Shown one piece after another: positions 8,955-17,672 of a stretch of 64,000 nt of DNA. The DNA comes from Planctomyces sp. SH-PL62 (GTDB lineage: Bacteria > Planctomycetota > Planctomycetia > Isosphaerales > Isosphaeraceae): NCBI RefSeq assembly GCF_001610895.1, contig NZ_CP011273.1:1302001-1366000 (forward strand), written 5' to 3'. A program made the translations under genes and the position numbers. The notes beneath the pieces were generated by a model. The model did not search any database and had not been told where the DNA came from. It saw only the letters and a list, made by a program, of their open reading frames with translations. Every line of letters begins with the position of its first letter. Position 1 is the stretch's first letter.

Positions 8955-10085
8955 TCAGGCCCTGACGAACTGGTGGCCGGGGAGCCGCTTGACCATCCGC
9001 TTGAGTTCCAGGACGCTCAGGGTGGCCATCACCTGCGAGGCGGTCAGGCCGGTGCGGGCGATGAGGACGTCGACGCCGCTGGGGGCGTCGTCGAGGCAGC
9101 CTAGAAGGGAACGCTCCTGGTCGGTCAGGCCGAGTTCGGCCGGGTGGCGGACGGCCGGCTCGTCGGGGGCGGGCCGGACTTCGCGGACGAGGGGGCCCAG
9201 CTCCTCCATCACGTCGTCGACCGTCTCCACCAGGCGGGCGCCGTCGCGGATCAGGCGGTGGCAGCCCCGGCTGGCCAGGCTGTCGACCGGGCCGGGGACG
9301 GCGAAGACCTCGCGATTCTGCTCCATCGCGTGGTGGGCCGTCGACAGCGAGCCGCTCCGGGGCGCGGCCTCGACCACGATGACGCCGAGGGACAGCCCCG
9401 AAATGACTCGATTGCGTTGCGGGAAAAGGCCCGAGAGAGGCCCTTGGGTCATGGGGAGCTCGCTCACGATCGCCCCACGGCCGGCGACGATCTCGGCGGC
9501 CAACTCCTCGTGCTCGGGCGGGTAGATTCCCGAGAGTCCGTTGCCCAGCACGGCGATCGTCCGTCCGCCGGCCTTCAGCGCGCCCCGATGCGCGGCGGCG
9601 TCGATCCCTCGCGCCAGGCCCGAGACGATCGTGAATCCCGTCCGGCCCAGGGAGGTCGCCAGCCGTTCGGCGGTGCGGATCCCATAGGGGGTGCAGCGCC
9701 GCGAGCCGACGATCGCGATGGCGATCTGGTCGCGGGCCTCCAGGGCGCCCTTGATGTAGAGCAGGGCGGGGGGATCGGGGATCTCGTCGAGCGGCGGGGG
9801 GTAGCCCGGCTCGCCTCGGGGGATCACCGCGACCCCGTGGCGGCGGCACTCGGCCAGCTCGCGGTCGGGGTCGTTGTCGGCGCGGGCGTGCTTGATCCGG
9901 TCGGCCAGCTTGGGGCCGACGCCGGAAACCTCGCGAAGTTGGGCCACGGGGGCGTCGAGCACCTGCCCGGGCGTTCCGAAGTGATCCAGGAGCGCCCGGC
10001 TGGTGAGCGGCCCGACCCCGGGCGTCAGCATGAGCGTGAGCATGTCGCGGAGCGGGTCGTCGGCCGGGCTCGGGCTCGGGTCCAC
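8955..10085 (-). CDS. dprA: DNA-processing protein DprA
   Basis: 376 residues. DprA loads RecA on incoming single-stranded DNA during natural transformation. The N-terminus holds a helix-hairpin-helix-like region (LREVSGVGPKLADRI, residues 47-61). The Rossmann-fold DprA/Smf core has IVGSRRCTPYG, SGLARGIDAAAH, LGNGLSGIYP, FPQRNRVISGLS and EAAPRSGSL. A C-terminal winged-helix domain (last 65 residues) ends in KRLPGHQFVRA. The GTG start is supported by GAGGA six bases upstream. The stop of aroB is 63 bp upstream on the same strand, so both may share a transcript. No other competence gene is in view. Confidence 0.95.
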   Translation of the reverse strand: MDPSPSPADDPLRDMLTLMLTPGVGPLTSRALLDHFGTPGQVLDAPVAQLREVSGVGPKLADRIKHARADNDPDRELAECRRHGVAVIPRGEPGYPPPLDEIPDPPALLYIKGALEARDQIAIAIVGSRRCTPYGIRTAERLATSLGRTGFTIVSGLARGIDAAAHRGALKAGGRTIAVLGNGLSGIYPPEHEELAAEIVAGRGAIVSELPMTQGPLSGLFPQRNRVISGLSLGVIVVEAAPRSGSLSTAHHAMEQNREVFAVPGPVDSLASRGCHRLIRDGARLVETVDDVMEELGPLVREVRPAPDEPAVRHPAELGLTDQERSLLGCLDDAPSGVDVLIARTGLTASQVMATLSVLELKRMVKRLPGHQFVRA

Positions 10086-10148
10086 GGGGGGTCCTCGATT
10101 CGACTCGATTCGGTTCGATGGGCGTCGGGCGGCCGGGGCGGGGGGCGG

Positions 10149-11300
10149 TCAGGGGGCGTCGGGACGGCAGAGGTCTTCGAGCAGCGACCGAAGGTCCTCG
10201 ACGCCGGCCGCGTCGGTGAGCTCGACCGTCCCCAGCCGCCGGGGGAGGACCAGCCGGATGCGCCCGCCCTGGTTCTTCTTATCTCTCGCCATGGCGTCCA
10301 GGAGCGGCCCGGGGGCCAGCCCTCGCAAGGAAGTGGGGAGCCCGAATCGTTCCAGGAGGCGGATCAATCGCCCGGTGAACGCGGCGTCGACCCAGCCCAG
10401 GCGCTCGGCCAGGCGGCTCTCGGCGACCATCCCCACGGCCACGGCCTCGCCATGCTGGAAGGCGCCGCCGTAGCCGGCCGTCGCCTCGACCGCATGGCCG
10501 ATCGTGTGTCCGAAGTTGAGGACCGCCCGGAGGCCGGTCTCCTCGCGCTCGTCCCGCGAGACGACGTCGGCCTTCAGCTCGCAACTCCGGGCGACGATCC
10601 GCCGCAGACTTGCGGGCCGACGCTCCAGGATGGCCCCGGCGTCGGCCTCCAGCTCCTCGAAGAACGGGGCGTCGAGGATCACGCCGTACTTGACCACCTC
10701 GGCCAGGCCGCAACGCAGTTCGCGGTCGGGGAGGTCGTTCAGCGTCGCCACGTCGATCCAGACGGCGATCGGCTGGTGGAAGGCCCCGACGATGTTCTTG
10801 ACCCTGGGCAGGTTCACCCCGACCTTGCCGCCCACCGAGCTGTCGACCTGGGCGAGCAGCGTCGTGGGGACCATGAAGAGGGGGAGCCCCCGCGCGAAGG
10901 TCGCCGCGACGAACCCCGCCAGATCGCCGATCACCCCGCCCCCGACCGCGGCGACGAGCGTGTGCCGGTCGGCCGCGAACGCGACGAGCTGCTCGAACAG
11001 CTTTTCCGCCGTTCCCAGCCCCTTGCTGGCCTCGCCATGCCGCACGACCGACTGGATCGTCTCGATCTCGAGGGATTCGAGCGCGTCCCGCACCAGCCCC
11101 GGATAGGGGAGGGCGGCGACGTGGTCGTCGGTCAGGATCAAGGCCTTGCGGCAGCCCCGCCCCGCCCACGATCGGTCGATCGCGGCGCGAAGGCGGCCGG
11201 GGAGGCGGTCCCAGCCGCCCTCGGTCACGTCGACCTCGTAGGAGCGTTCGCCGAGCCTGACCGGCACGGTCAGGGAGCCTTGGTCGTCGGAGCGTTGCAT
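10149..11300 (-). CDS. aroB: 3-dehydroquinate synthase
   Basis: 383 residues, the usual family length plus a short N-terminal extension. It converts DAHP to 3-dehydroquinate, the second step of the shikimate pathway, in the cytoplasm with NAD+ and a divalent metal. Key motifs are GGGVIGDLAGFVAATF (NAD-binding and active-site loop), VPTTLLAQVDSSVGGKVGVN, the metal ligand Glu in GLAEVVKYG, and metal His residues in LNFGHTIGHAVE and FQHGEAVAVGM. Transcribed toward dprA and away from the M50 protease gene, with a 304-bp divergent spacer upstream. Confidence 0.97.
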   Translation of the reverse strand: MQRSDDQGSLTVPVRLGERSYEVDVTEGGWDRLPGRLRAAIDRSWAGRGCRKALILTDDHVAALPYPGLVRDALESLEIETIQSVVRHGEASKGLGTAEKLFEQLVAFAADRHTLVAAVGGGVIGDLAGFVAATFARGLPLFMVPTTLLAQVDSSVGGKVGVNLPRVKNIVGAFHQPIAVWIDVATLNDLPDRELRCGLAEVVKYGVILDAPFFEELEADAGAILERRPASLRRIVARSCELKADVVSRDEREETGLRAVLNFGHTIGHAVEATAGYGGAFQHGEAVAVGMVAESRLAERLGWVDAAFTGRLIRLLERFGLPTSLRGLAPGPLLDAMARDKKNQGGRIRLVLPRRLGTVELTDAAGVEDLRSLLEDLCRPDAP

Positions 11301-11604
11301 GGTCTCGGCCCGAAATGCGGTCCAGGGGATCGGCCGGCGCCTCCGGCCGCGTCCTCAGTGTAGCATAGTCCTCCGGCCGTTGGATGGGTCGCGCTCGGCC
11401 CGGGATTTTCGGCCTTCCCCGGCGACGCCCCTGCGATGCCGTAGTCGTCGGCACGGGGTATGCGGGCGGAAGGACTTGCGGGGCGGGGGGCGGCTCGCCG
11501 AACGGCGCATCGGGCCTCGACGATTCTTGACGCGGCTGCTAAAGTTGAAATGGCTCGACGGCCCGCGCGTCGCCCAACGGCATAACCTTTCGAGCACCTC
11601 GCAC
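11301..11604. other. Divergent intergenic spacer, aroB / M50 protease
   Basis: 304 bp between the starts of aroB (minus) and the M50 protease (plus). It must hold both promoters, but I could not find a convincing -35/-10 pair. TTGACG at 11527 on the plus strand has no good -10 at the right distance. No coding potential, repeat or RNA structure was recognised. Confidence 0.5.
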
Positions 11605-12687
11605 ATGAGCGATCTGTTGACGTGGTCGCCGATTCACCTGGGGCGGTGGTTTGGGACCACGGTCAAGGTCCACGTCTCGCTGATCGTCTTCGTCGCGTCG
11701 CTGATCGTCACGGCCCCGTTCGAGCCCACCAAGGGGTCGCTGTCCGGCCACCTGGAACAGGCCGTCGCCTGGACCGCGCTCTTCCTGCTGGCGCTGGCGA
11801 TTCATGAGGCGGCCCACGCCTACGTCGCGAGCAAGCTGGACTGCGAGCAGGAGGACGTCCACCTCTGGCCGCTAGGAAGCCTGGTCGGCCCCTCGACGCC
11901 GCCGCTCAGCATCAATTACCTGTTCACGGTGCTCGCCGGCCCGTTCGCCAGCGGGGCGATCGCCCTGATGGTCGCGGCCTGGCTGGGCTTCTCGTTCGAC
12001 GCCCAGTTCGCCTGGCACCCGCTGGGCAAGGAGCTGGACGCGGGGGCTCCCTGGATCCAGGGCCGGGTCAAGGCGGAGCCGATGTCGGCCCCCTGGCTGA
12101 TCGGCTGGTTCGGCCACGTCAATTACCTGCTGTTCCTGGTCAACCTGCTCCCCGCGCTGCCGTTCGACGGCGGGCGGCTGTTCCGATGGTTCCTGGCGAA
12201 CACCGCCCTGGGCTCCTCTCGCGAGAGTATGGCCGCCCCCTGGACCGCGCGGGCGACGGCCGCCATCCTCTTTCTCGTCGGCATGGTCCGACTCCTGTTC
12301 GGCCAGCGCTGGGACGGGCTGACCATCGTCATGCTGGCCGTCCTGATCGAACTCTTCGTGCGCTCCGAGGCGAGGGTGATGGAGGACGGGGGGTATTTCG
12401 ACGACGGCCTGTTCGGCTACGACTTCTCCGAAGGGTATACTAGCCTCGAAAGCGGCGCGGCGAAGGTCCGTCCCCATCGTGAAAGCGCGTTGAAGCGCTG
12501 GAGGCGACGGCGGTCCGACCAGCGTCGCGAGCGTCGGATCATGCAGGAGGTCGCGGAGGAGCGGCGGATGGACGAGATCCTCGACAAGATCCATCGCGAG
12601 GGCCGCTCGTCCCTGACCGACGAGGAGAACCGCTTCCTCGTCCGCGTCAGCACGCGCTTCCGCAACCGTCAGAACACCCAGGATTGA
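11605..12687 (+). CDS. Site-2 protease family (M50) zinc metalloprotease
   Basis: 360 residues from ATG 11605. The upstream extension lacks coding character. About six transmembrane segments are visible. The first zinc motif is HEAAH in LALAIHEAAHAYVASKL (residues 70-74), and the third zinc ligand is in NLLPALPFDGGRLFRW (near 185), the NPxPxxDG-type motif of site-2 proteases. It would cleave substrates inside the membrane. The C-terminal 110 residues are charged and cytoplasmic (KRWRRRRSDQRRERR), an addition beyond the catalytic core. First gene of a plus-strand run ending with coaD: the next start is only 16 bp downstream. The substrate is unknown. Confidence 0.88.
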   Translation: MSDLLTWSPIHLGRWFGTTVKVHVSLIVFVASLIVTAPFEPTKGSLSGHLEQAVAWTALFLLALAIHEAAHAYVASKLDCEQEDVHLWPLGSLVGPSTPPLSINYLFTVLAGPFASGAIALMVAAWLGFSFDAQFAWHPLGKELDAGAPWIQGRVKAEPMSAPWLIGWFGHVNYLLFLVNLLPALPFDGGRLFRWFLANTALGSSRESMAAPWTARATAAILFLVGMVRLLFGQRWDGLTIVMLAVLIELFVRSEARVMEDGGYFDDGLFGYDFSEGYTSLESGAAKVRPHRESALKRWRRRRSDQRRERRIMQEVAEERRMDEILDKIHREGRSSLTDEENRFLVRVSTRFRNRQNTQD

Positions 12688-12703
12688 TCCAGGGGAAGAC
12701 CCG

Positions 12704-13168
12704 GTGAAGCCATCGCTCCCCTTGCCCGTCGTCAGGCCGACCCGCGACCAGTTGAAGCCCGGCGAAAGCCTGTGCGACCACTGCACCGGCAAGTGCTGCC
12801 GCTACTTCTCGACCCCGATCGAGACCCCCGCCACCTGGGACGACTACGACGCGATCCGCTGGTACCTGGCCCACGACCTGACCCTGATCTACGTCCACGA
12901 GGACGCCTGGTATCTCCTGGTCTCGACGAAGTGCCAGTACCTGCTGGACGACTATCGCTGCGCCATCTACCACGACCGTCCCAAGATCTGTCGCGAATAT
13001 ACGACGAAGGACTGCGAGTACGAGGACGACTGGGCGTTCGACAAGGTCTTCGAGGCTCCCGAGCAGCTCTGGGAGTACGCCGAGGTCCTGCTCCCGCCGC
13101 GTCGGAAACCGGCCGCGAAGCCGTCCCCGGCCGCCGAGCTGCTGCCGATCGTGACCTCGCCGTCCTGA
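12704..13168 (+). CDS. YkgJ family cysteine cluster protein
   Basis: 154 residues from a GTG start with AGGGGAA upstream. The cysteine cluster starts with CDHCTGKCCRYF (residues 25-36) and continues with CQYL, CAIYHDRPKICREY and the pair-ending DCEYEDDW. This is the CxxCxxxCC pattern of the UPF0153/YkgJ group, which is thought to bind zinc or an iron-sulfur cluster. The C-terminal 30 residues are proline- and alanine-rich. The biochemical role is not established for the family. It sits 16 bp after the M50 protease and 45 bp before the HYExAFE gene, so all are likely co-transcribed. Confidence 0.85.
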   Translation: MKPSLPLPVVRPTRDQLKPGESLCDHCTGKCCRYFSTPIETPATWDDYDAIRWYLAHDLTLIYVHEDAWYLLVSTKCQYLLDDYRCAIYHDRPKICREYTTKDCEYEDDWAFDKVFEAPEQLWEYAEVLLPPRRKPAAKPSPAAELLPIVTSPS

Positions 13169-13213
13169 CCGGGGGGCCGCCGCAGGCCGCCCCGAACCCG
13201 GAAAGCCTGATCC

Positions 13214-13774
13214 ATGGCCATCCGCTCCAACCACTACGAGGCCGCCTTCGAAGCGTACGTCCGGTCGCTGCGGGTGCCTTGCGTGGCGGTCGACGAGGCC
13301 AAGCGGGCGATTTTCGGGGACGGGGGGGTGAAAAACCCCGACTTCCTGCTGTATCCTCGATTCGCGGACAATCTGGTCGTCGAGGTCAAAGGGAAGCGGG
13401 CCAAGGATCGCCGAGGCCGTCGCGACTGGGAGAACTGGGTGACGACCGACGACCTGGACGGGCTGACGCGCTGGGGGGACCTGTTCGGCCCCGGCTTCCG
13501 TCCGATCCTGGCGTTCGTCTACGCCGAGCCCCCCCGGGAGTTCGGGCTGCCGTCGGACGACGGGGCCTTCGCTTTCCGGGGGCTGGAATACCGCTTCTGG
13601 GCGGTGGGGCTCGACGATTACCTGGCCCACCTGAGGTCGCGGGGGCCGGCCTGGAAAGCCGTGGCGATGGCCCGACGGGCCTTCCGCCGCCGCGTCCGGC
13701 CGCTCTCCGAATGGCTGCCGATGCTCGCCGAATCCCCCCGACGCCCCAAACCCGTCAAGGAACGTGAACGATGA
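13214..13774 (+). CDS. HYExAFE family protein (nuclease-fold-like)
   Basis: 186 residues. The N-terminal motif HYEAAFEAYV (residues 7-16) is the family hallmark HYExAFE. It is followed by KNPDFLLYPRFADNLVVEVKGK, where NPDF...EVKGK matches the spacing of a PD-(D/E)xK nuclease core (Asp near 43, Glu near 57, Lys near 59). The C-terminus is basic (RRAFRRRVRPL). Members are found mainly in Planctomycetota, and their function is not known to me. Nuclease-like chemistry is inference from the motif. The TGA overlaps the ATG of the next gene by four bases. Confidence 0.75.
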   Translation: MAIRSNHYEAAFEAYVRSLRVPCVAVDEAKRAIFGDGGVKNPDFLLYPRFADNLVVEVKGKRAKDRRGRRDWENWVTTDDLDGLTRWGDLFGPGFRPILAFVYAEPPREFGLPSDDGAFAFRGLEYRFWAVGLDDYLAHLRSRGPAWKAVAMARRAFRRRVRPLSEWLPMLAESPRRPKPVKERER

Positions 13775-13983
13775 ACTCGAATCGACGTCGATGGATCCGT
13801 ACGGCCGCCAGCGGCCTGGTCGCCCTCGGCCTGTTGCTGGCGGCGGCCCCGACGACCGTCCGGGCCCAGGAAGATCCCGCCGCCGAGGGCGAATCCTCCG
13901 GGAGGCCGCTCGACGGCTACTTCGGCACCCTGATCCTGGCCGCCGGGGCCTTCTTCATCATCGGCAAGAGCGCCCGCCGCTGA
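13771..13983 (+). CDS. Small exported or membrane protein, function unknown
   Basis: 70 residues. A basic N-terminus (MNSNRRRWIR) followed by a hydrophobic stretch and AAPTTVRAQ looks like a signal peptide with cleavage after AQ. After an acidic spacer, a second hydrophobic segment (TLILAAGAFFIIGKS) near the C-terminus would anchor it in the membrane with the basic end SARR inside. The ATG overlaps the stop of the HYExAFE gene (ATGA), which supports real translation of this short frame. I do not recognise a family. Confidence 0.65.
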   Translation: MNSNRRRWIRTAASGLVALGLLLAAAPTTVRAQEDPAAEGESSGRPLDGYFGTLILAAGAFFIIGKSARR

Positions 13984-14017
13984 GGTCGGTCTCGCCCGGA
14001 AAGGCGAAGGGGAAGGG

Positions 14018-15187
14018 ATGGGGACGGACTGGGCCGCGATCCGAGAGGCCGAGTTCCCGGTGGGTCGGGACTGGGCCTATTTCGACCACGCGGCGGTGGC
14101 CCCCGTGCCTCGCCGCGCCGCCGAGGCCGTCCGCCTCTGGGCCGAGGACCAGGCGCGGAACGGCGTGGTCCACTGGAAGACCTGGGGCGACAAGATCGAG
14201 GCCCTGCGCGGCGATCTCGCCGACTGGATCGCCGCCGATCCCGACGAGATCGCCTTCGTCGCCAACACCACCCACGGCATCGGCCTGGTCGCCGAGGGCT
14301 TCCCCTGGCGTCCCGGCGACAACGTGGTCGTCCCGGCCGAGGAATACCCCTCCAACGTCTACCCCTGGATGAACCTCGCGGATCGAGGGGTCGAGACCCG
14401 CCTGGTCCCCTCACGCGACGACCGCATCCTCCTGGACGATCTCCGCGAGGCGATGGACGACCGGACGCGGGTCCTGGCCGTGAGCCACGTGGAGTTCGCC
14501 TCGGGTTTCCGCAACGACCTCGACGCGATCGGCGGGCTCTGCCGATCGCGGGGCGTCGCCCTGTTCGTCGACGCGATCCAGGGGCTCGGCCCGCTGGAGC
14601 TGGACGTGCGGCGGACGCCCGTCGATTTCGCGGCGGCCGACGGCCACAAATGGCTCCTCGGCCCGGAGGGGGCCGGGTTCCTGTACGTGCGCCGCGAGTG
14701 GATCGACCGGCTCCGCCCCCTGGGCGTGGGCTGGCACAGCGTGACGGCGTCGTTCAGCGCCCCGGGGCTGGACTTCACCCTCAAGCCCAACGCCCAGCGC
14801 TGGGAGGGGGGCTCCTGCAACATGCCGGGCCTCCAGGGCTTCGCGGCGAGCGTCGGCCTGTTGCGGGAGATCGGCCCTCGGGCGCTCTCGGAACGCCTCC
14901 TGGATCGGGCCGAGGCCGTTCGCGAGGCGGTCGCCGGGGCCGGCTGGCGGGTCCTGGGCTCGACCCGCCCCGAGGAGCGTTCCGCGATCGTGACGGCGGC
15001 GGCCGACGGCGTGGACCCCGATGCGGCCGTCGCGCTGCTCCGCGGGCGCGGGGTCGTGGCCTCGTGCCGCCGCGGCCGGCTGCGGCTCAGCCCCCACCTC
15101 TACACCGACGACGACGACTTGCGAAGACTCCAGGACGGCCTGATCGCGGCCCGCGGCCCGCTCCCCCCGACCGCGAAAGGATTGTGA
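14018..15187 (+). CDS. Aminotransferase class V-fold PLP-dependent enzyme
   Basis: 389 residues, with GGGAAGGG just ahead of the ATG. The fold type I aminotransferase V domain covers nearly the whole protein. Visible signatures are the phosphate-binding ANTTHGIGLV region (near 85), the cofactor Asp in LFVDAIQGLG (near 188), and the Schiff-base Lys in AADGHKWLLGPEG (near 211). This architecture is shared by cysteine desulfurases and isopenicillin-N-epimerase-like enzymes. There is no conserved Cys loop of IscS/SufS near the C-terminus, so a desulfurase role is doubtful. The substrate is unknown. It overlaps the start of coaD. Confidence 0.85.
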   Translation: MGTDWAAIREAEFPVGRDWAYFDHAAVAPVPRRAAEAVRLWAEDQARNGVVHWKTWGDKIEALRGDLADWIAADPDEIAFVANTTHGIGLVAEGFPWRPGDNVVVPAEEYPSNVYPWMNLADRGVETRLVPSRDDRILLDDLREAMDDRTRVLAVSHVEFASGFRNDLDAIGGLCRSRGVALFVDAIQGLGPLELDVRRTPVDFAAADGHKWLLGPEGAGFLYVRREWIDRLRPLGVGWHSVTASFSAPGLDFTLKPNAQRWEGGSCNMPGLQGFAASVGLLREIGPRALSERLLDRAEAVREAVAGAGWRVLGSTRPEERSAIVTAAADGVDPDAAVALLRGRGVVASCRRGRLRLSPHLYTDDDDLRRLQDGLIAARGPLPPTAKGL

Positions 15188-15768
15188 TGCGACCGACCGG
15201 GACCCCGATCGCCCCCCTCCGGATGGCCGTCTTCACCGGCACCTTCGACCCGATCTCGCTGGGCCATCTCGACGTGATCAGCCGGGGACGGCTGCTCTTC
15301 GAGCACTTGGTTGTGGGCATCGGCGTCCACCCGAACAAGACGTCGCTGTTCAGCGTCGAGGAGCGGATCAAGCTGGCCGAGCGAGTGGTCGCCCCCTTCG
15401 ACAACGTCTCGGTCGAGTCGTTCGAGGAGCTGACGGTCCAGTACGTCCGCCGGATCGGGGCGCGGGTGATCCTCCGAGGGCTCCGCACCCTGACCGACAT
15501 GGAATACGAGTTCGGGATGACGTTGACCAACCAGCGGCTCGATCCCGAGATCGAGACGGTCTTCCTGATGGCCGACGGCCAGTACTCCCACGTCTCCAGC
15601 TCGCTGATCCGGCAGGTGGCGAAGTTCGGCGGGGCCGAGGCGCTTCGGCCGTTCGTGCCCGAGATCCTGATCGGCCCGATCCTCGCCAAGATCAAGCGAA
15701 ACGAGCCCGGCGACCCCTACGTCGACTACGACAAGCGGAGGTCGGACGACGCCCCGTCCCCCCCGTGA
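15187..15768 (+). CDS. coaD: Pantetheine-phosphate adenylyltransferase
   Basis: 193 residues, somewhat longer than the usual 160 because of short N- and C-terminal tails. It transfers AMP from ATP to 4'-phosphopantetheine, the penultimate step of coenzyme A synthesis, in the cytoplasm. The nucleotidyltransferase motif is GTFDPISLGHLDVI, with GH at the ATP site. The other conserved parts are ARVILRGLRTLTDMEYE and SHVSSSLIRQVAKFGG (the ISSTxIR-like motif). The ATG overlaps the TGA of the aminotransferase gene. It is the last gene of the plus-strand run and is convergent with the J-domain gene, 33 bp away. Confidence 0.95.
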   Translation: MRPTGTPIAPLRMAVFTGTFDPISLGHLDVISRGRLLFEHLVVGIGVHPNKTSLFSVEERIKLAERVVAPFDNVSVESFEELTVQYVRRIGARVILRGLRTLTDMEYEFGMTLTNQRLDPEIETVFLMADGQYSHVSSSLIRQVAKFGGAEALRPFVPEILIGPILAKIKRNEPGDPYVDYDKRRSDDAPSPP

Positions 15769-15801
15769 GCCCGGACCTGGACGGGAGTTCGACCCCCCGG
15801 G

Positions 15802-16542
15802 TCAGCTCCAGTTGCGAGGGATGAACAGGTCGCGCGACCACTGCCGCATGCCGAGGTCCCGGGCGTGGAGCGCCTCCTGGAGGAGCCGGATCGACTTCCA
15901 GGTGCGGTCGAAGCTGGAGTAGGTGAGCCATCCCGTGAATCCGCCGTCGTGGACGTGGCTGCGGGAGCTGACCGCGCGGGTGGAGAGGACCTGGTGGTCG
16001 AAGACCTCGCTCAGCGAGGCGAGGATCTCCTCGTCCTCACGCTCCGCGAGCTGGAGCGGGCCCTGGCCCTGGTCCGGCCAGGAGATGTTCAGGCTGCAAC
16101 TCAGGAAACGGTCGTCGTCCGAGGACTTCTGGTTGAGCCAGAGGTAGGACGCCTGGTCCCAGAGGTAGCGGACGCAGAGCAGCTCGACGGCCACCAGTCG
16201 GTGCGGCGGGACGTCCTTGTCGACGATCCCGACGTAGACCGACTCGGTCTTGGGCTCGGCCCGGTGGGGAGCCTCGCGGCCCTGTCGCGCCTGGCCCGCG
16301 CCGGCGGCTGCGGCGGGGGTCGGACGTGGGGCGGTCTCCGTCCGGGTGGCCCGCATGACGCGGTCGGTGCTGAGGAGCTCGTAGGCCTGGGCGAGGATGC
16401 GGAAGGCCCAATCCTCCCCGCCGACGTCGGGGTGGTATTTCTTGGTCTTCGACCGATAAGCGTCGCGGATCTCCTGAAGCGAGGCGTCGCGAGTCACGCC
16501 GAGCACGGCGTAGGGGTCGATGTCGAAGCTGAAGGAGGCCAA
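15802..16542 (-). CDS. J-domain (DnaJ-like) protein
   Basis: About 246 residues from a tentative TTG start at 16542. No ATG or GTG is available before the J-domain, so the start is uncertain. The J-domain spans residues about 8-60: DPYAVLGVTRDASLQEIRDAY, with the essential HPD in TKKYHPDVGG and AQAYELL. A low-complexity Pro/Ala linker follows. The C-terminal 150 residues, rich in Trp and charged residues, match no family I recognise. J-domains recruit and stimulate Hsp70. It lies 65 bp downstream of mcsB on the same strand, and the whole block of four genes can be one operon. Confidence 0.85.
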   Translation of the reverse strand: MASFSFDIDPYAVLGVTRDASLQEIRDAYRSKTKKYHPDVGGEDWAFRILAQAYELLSTDRVMRATRTETAPRPTPAAAAGAGQARQGREAPHRAEPKTESVYVGIVDKDVPPHRLVAVELLCVRYLWDQASYLWLNQKSSDDDRFLSCSLNISWPDQGQGPLQLAEREDEEILASLSEVFDHQVLSTRAVSSRSHVHDGGFTGWLTYSSFDRTWKSIRLLQEALHARDLGMRQWSRDLFIPRNWS

Positions 16543-16607
16543 GTCGTCGATCCTGTCCGAGAGGAAGACGTTTGGTCGAGGGCCGGGCCGGACGACGTCG
16601 TCGGGCC

Positions 16608-17672
16608 TTACACGTCCTCGACGCTCCGGCCGTTGGCGAGGCGGCTGCGCAGGAGCGACGCACGCGCCACGTTGCGCTGGTCGCTGTCCAGCTCGCTGCC
16701 GCGGAGCTTCTGCAGGAAGGCCGGCTGGGTCTGGATGAACAGCTCGTTGACCGTGGCGATCGAGAGGTCGTCGATCAGGCCCAGGTTCACGCCCATGCGG
16801 ACGCTGGAGAGGAGCAGCATCGTCTCCTCGCTGGAGATCGTCTGGGCCGTCTTGAGGACGCCGTAGGCCCGGCTGACCTGGTCGTGGAGGTGCTGCCGGC
16901 GGCCGGTCACGAGTTCCTGGCGGGCCGAGCGCTCGTACTGGAGGACCTGGGGGACGACGTCGGTGAGGATCTTGATGATCTCCTCCTCGCTCTTGCCCAG
17001 GGTCTGCTGGTTGGAGATCTGGTAGAAGTCGCCGAACGCCTGCGAGCCTTCGCCGTAGAGGCCGCGGACGGCCAGGTTGATCTTCTGGAGGGCCCGGAAG
17101 ACCTTGTCGATCTGCTTGTTGGCGACCAGCCCCGGCAGGTGGAGCATCACGCCCACGCGGATCCCCGTCCCCACGTTGGTCGGGCAGGCGGTGAGGTATC
17201 CCAGCGAGGAGCTGTAGGCGTAGGCGATGTCGTCTTCGAGCTGGTCGTCCAGCGAATTGATCTCGTCCCAGACCTCGGGGAGCCGGAATCCCGAGAGCAT
17301 GTACTGGATGCGGAGGTGGTCCTCCTCGTTCACCATGATCGAGATGTTCTCCTTGGGGGTGACGGCGACCCCGCGCGGGCCCTCGCCGCCGGCGAGCTCC
17401 CGGGAGATGATCTGGCGCTCGACCAGGAACTGGCGGTCGAGGTTGGGCATGGCGTTGACGTCGAAGTAGGCGGCGTCGTGCCCGGCGGCGTCGACGGCCG
17501 CCCTCACCTGCGCCTCGATCCCCGCCTTCTCGTTGCGGCTGGCGCGGTTGGTGAAGGGGAAGTCGGCCAGGTTGCGGGCGAGGCGGATGCGCGAGCACAT
17601 CACGATGTCGCTCTCGGGGCCGGCGCCCCGGAGCCATTCGCCGGAGGTCCTCGTCAGGTCGTCCAGTGTCAT
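16608..17672 (-). CDS. mcsB: Protein arginine kinase McsB
   Basis: 354 residues, close to the 363 of Bacillus McsB. It transfers phosphate from ATP to arginine side chains. In Firmicutes this marks damaged proteins for ClpCP. Phosphagen-kinase signatures are present: SRIRLARNLADFPF (ATP-binding SRxRxARN), VNEEDHLRI (NEEDHxR), and the catalytic Cys in TACPTNVGTGIR. The C-terminal segment reads DQRNVARASLLR, which resembles the RDxxRA phosphoarginine-binding motif with Asp replaced by Asn. ATG 17672 overlaps the stop of the McsA-like gene by four bases. No clpC or ctsR is nearby. Confidence 0.93.
   Translation of the reverse strand: MTLDDLTRTSGEWLRGAGPESDIVMCSRIRLARNLADFPFTNRASRNEKAGIEAQVRAAVDAAGHDAAYFDVNAMPNLDRQFLVERQIISRELAGGEGPRGVAVTPKENISIMVNEEDHLRIQYMLSGFRLPEVWDEINSLDDQLEDDIAYAYSSSLGYLTACPTNVGTGIRVGVMLHLPGLVANKQIDKVFRALQKINLAVRGLYGEGSQAFGDFYQISNQQTLGKSEEEIIKILTDVVPQVLQYERSARQELVTGRRQHLHDQVSRAYGVLKTAQTISSEETMLLLSSVRMGVNLGLIDDLSIATVNELFIQTQPAFLQKLRGSELDSDQRNVARASLLRSRLANGRSVEDV

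Noticed and set aside
8955-10085. dprA as a sign of an anti-phage or mobile region
   Set aside because: The gene is the ordinary housekeeping/competence DprA next to aroB. No other defence or mobility gene is near it.
10090-10125. Short cgattcga-type direct repeats upstream of dprA
   Set aside because: Only a few bases long and imperfect. They lie in the 63-bp spacer and show no operator-like symmetry that I can support.
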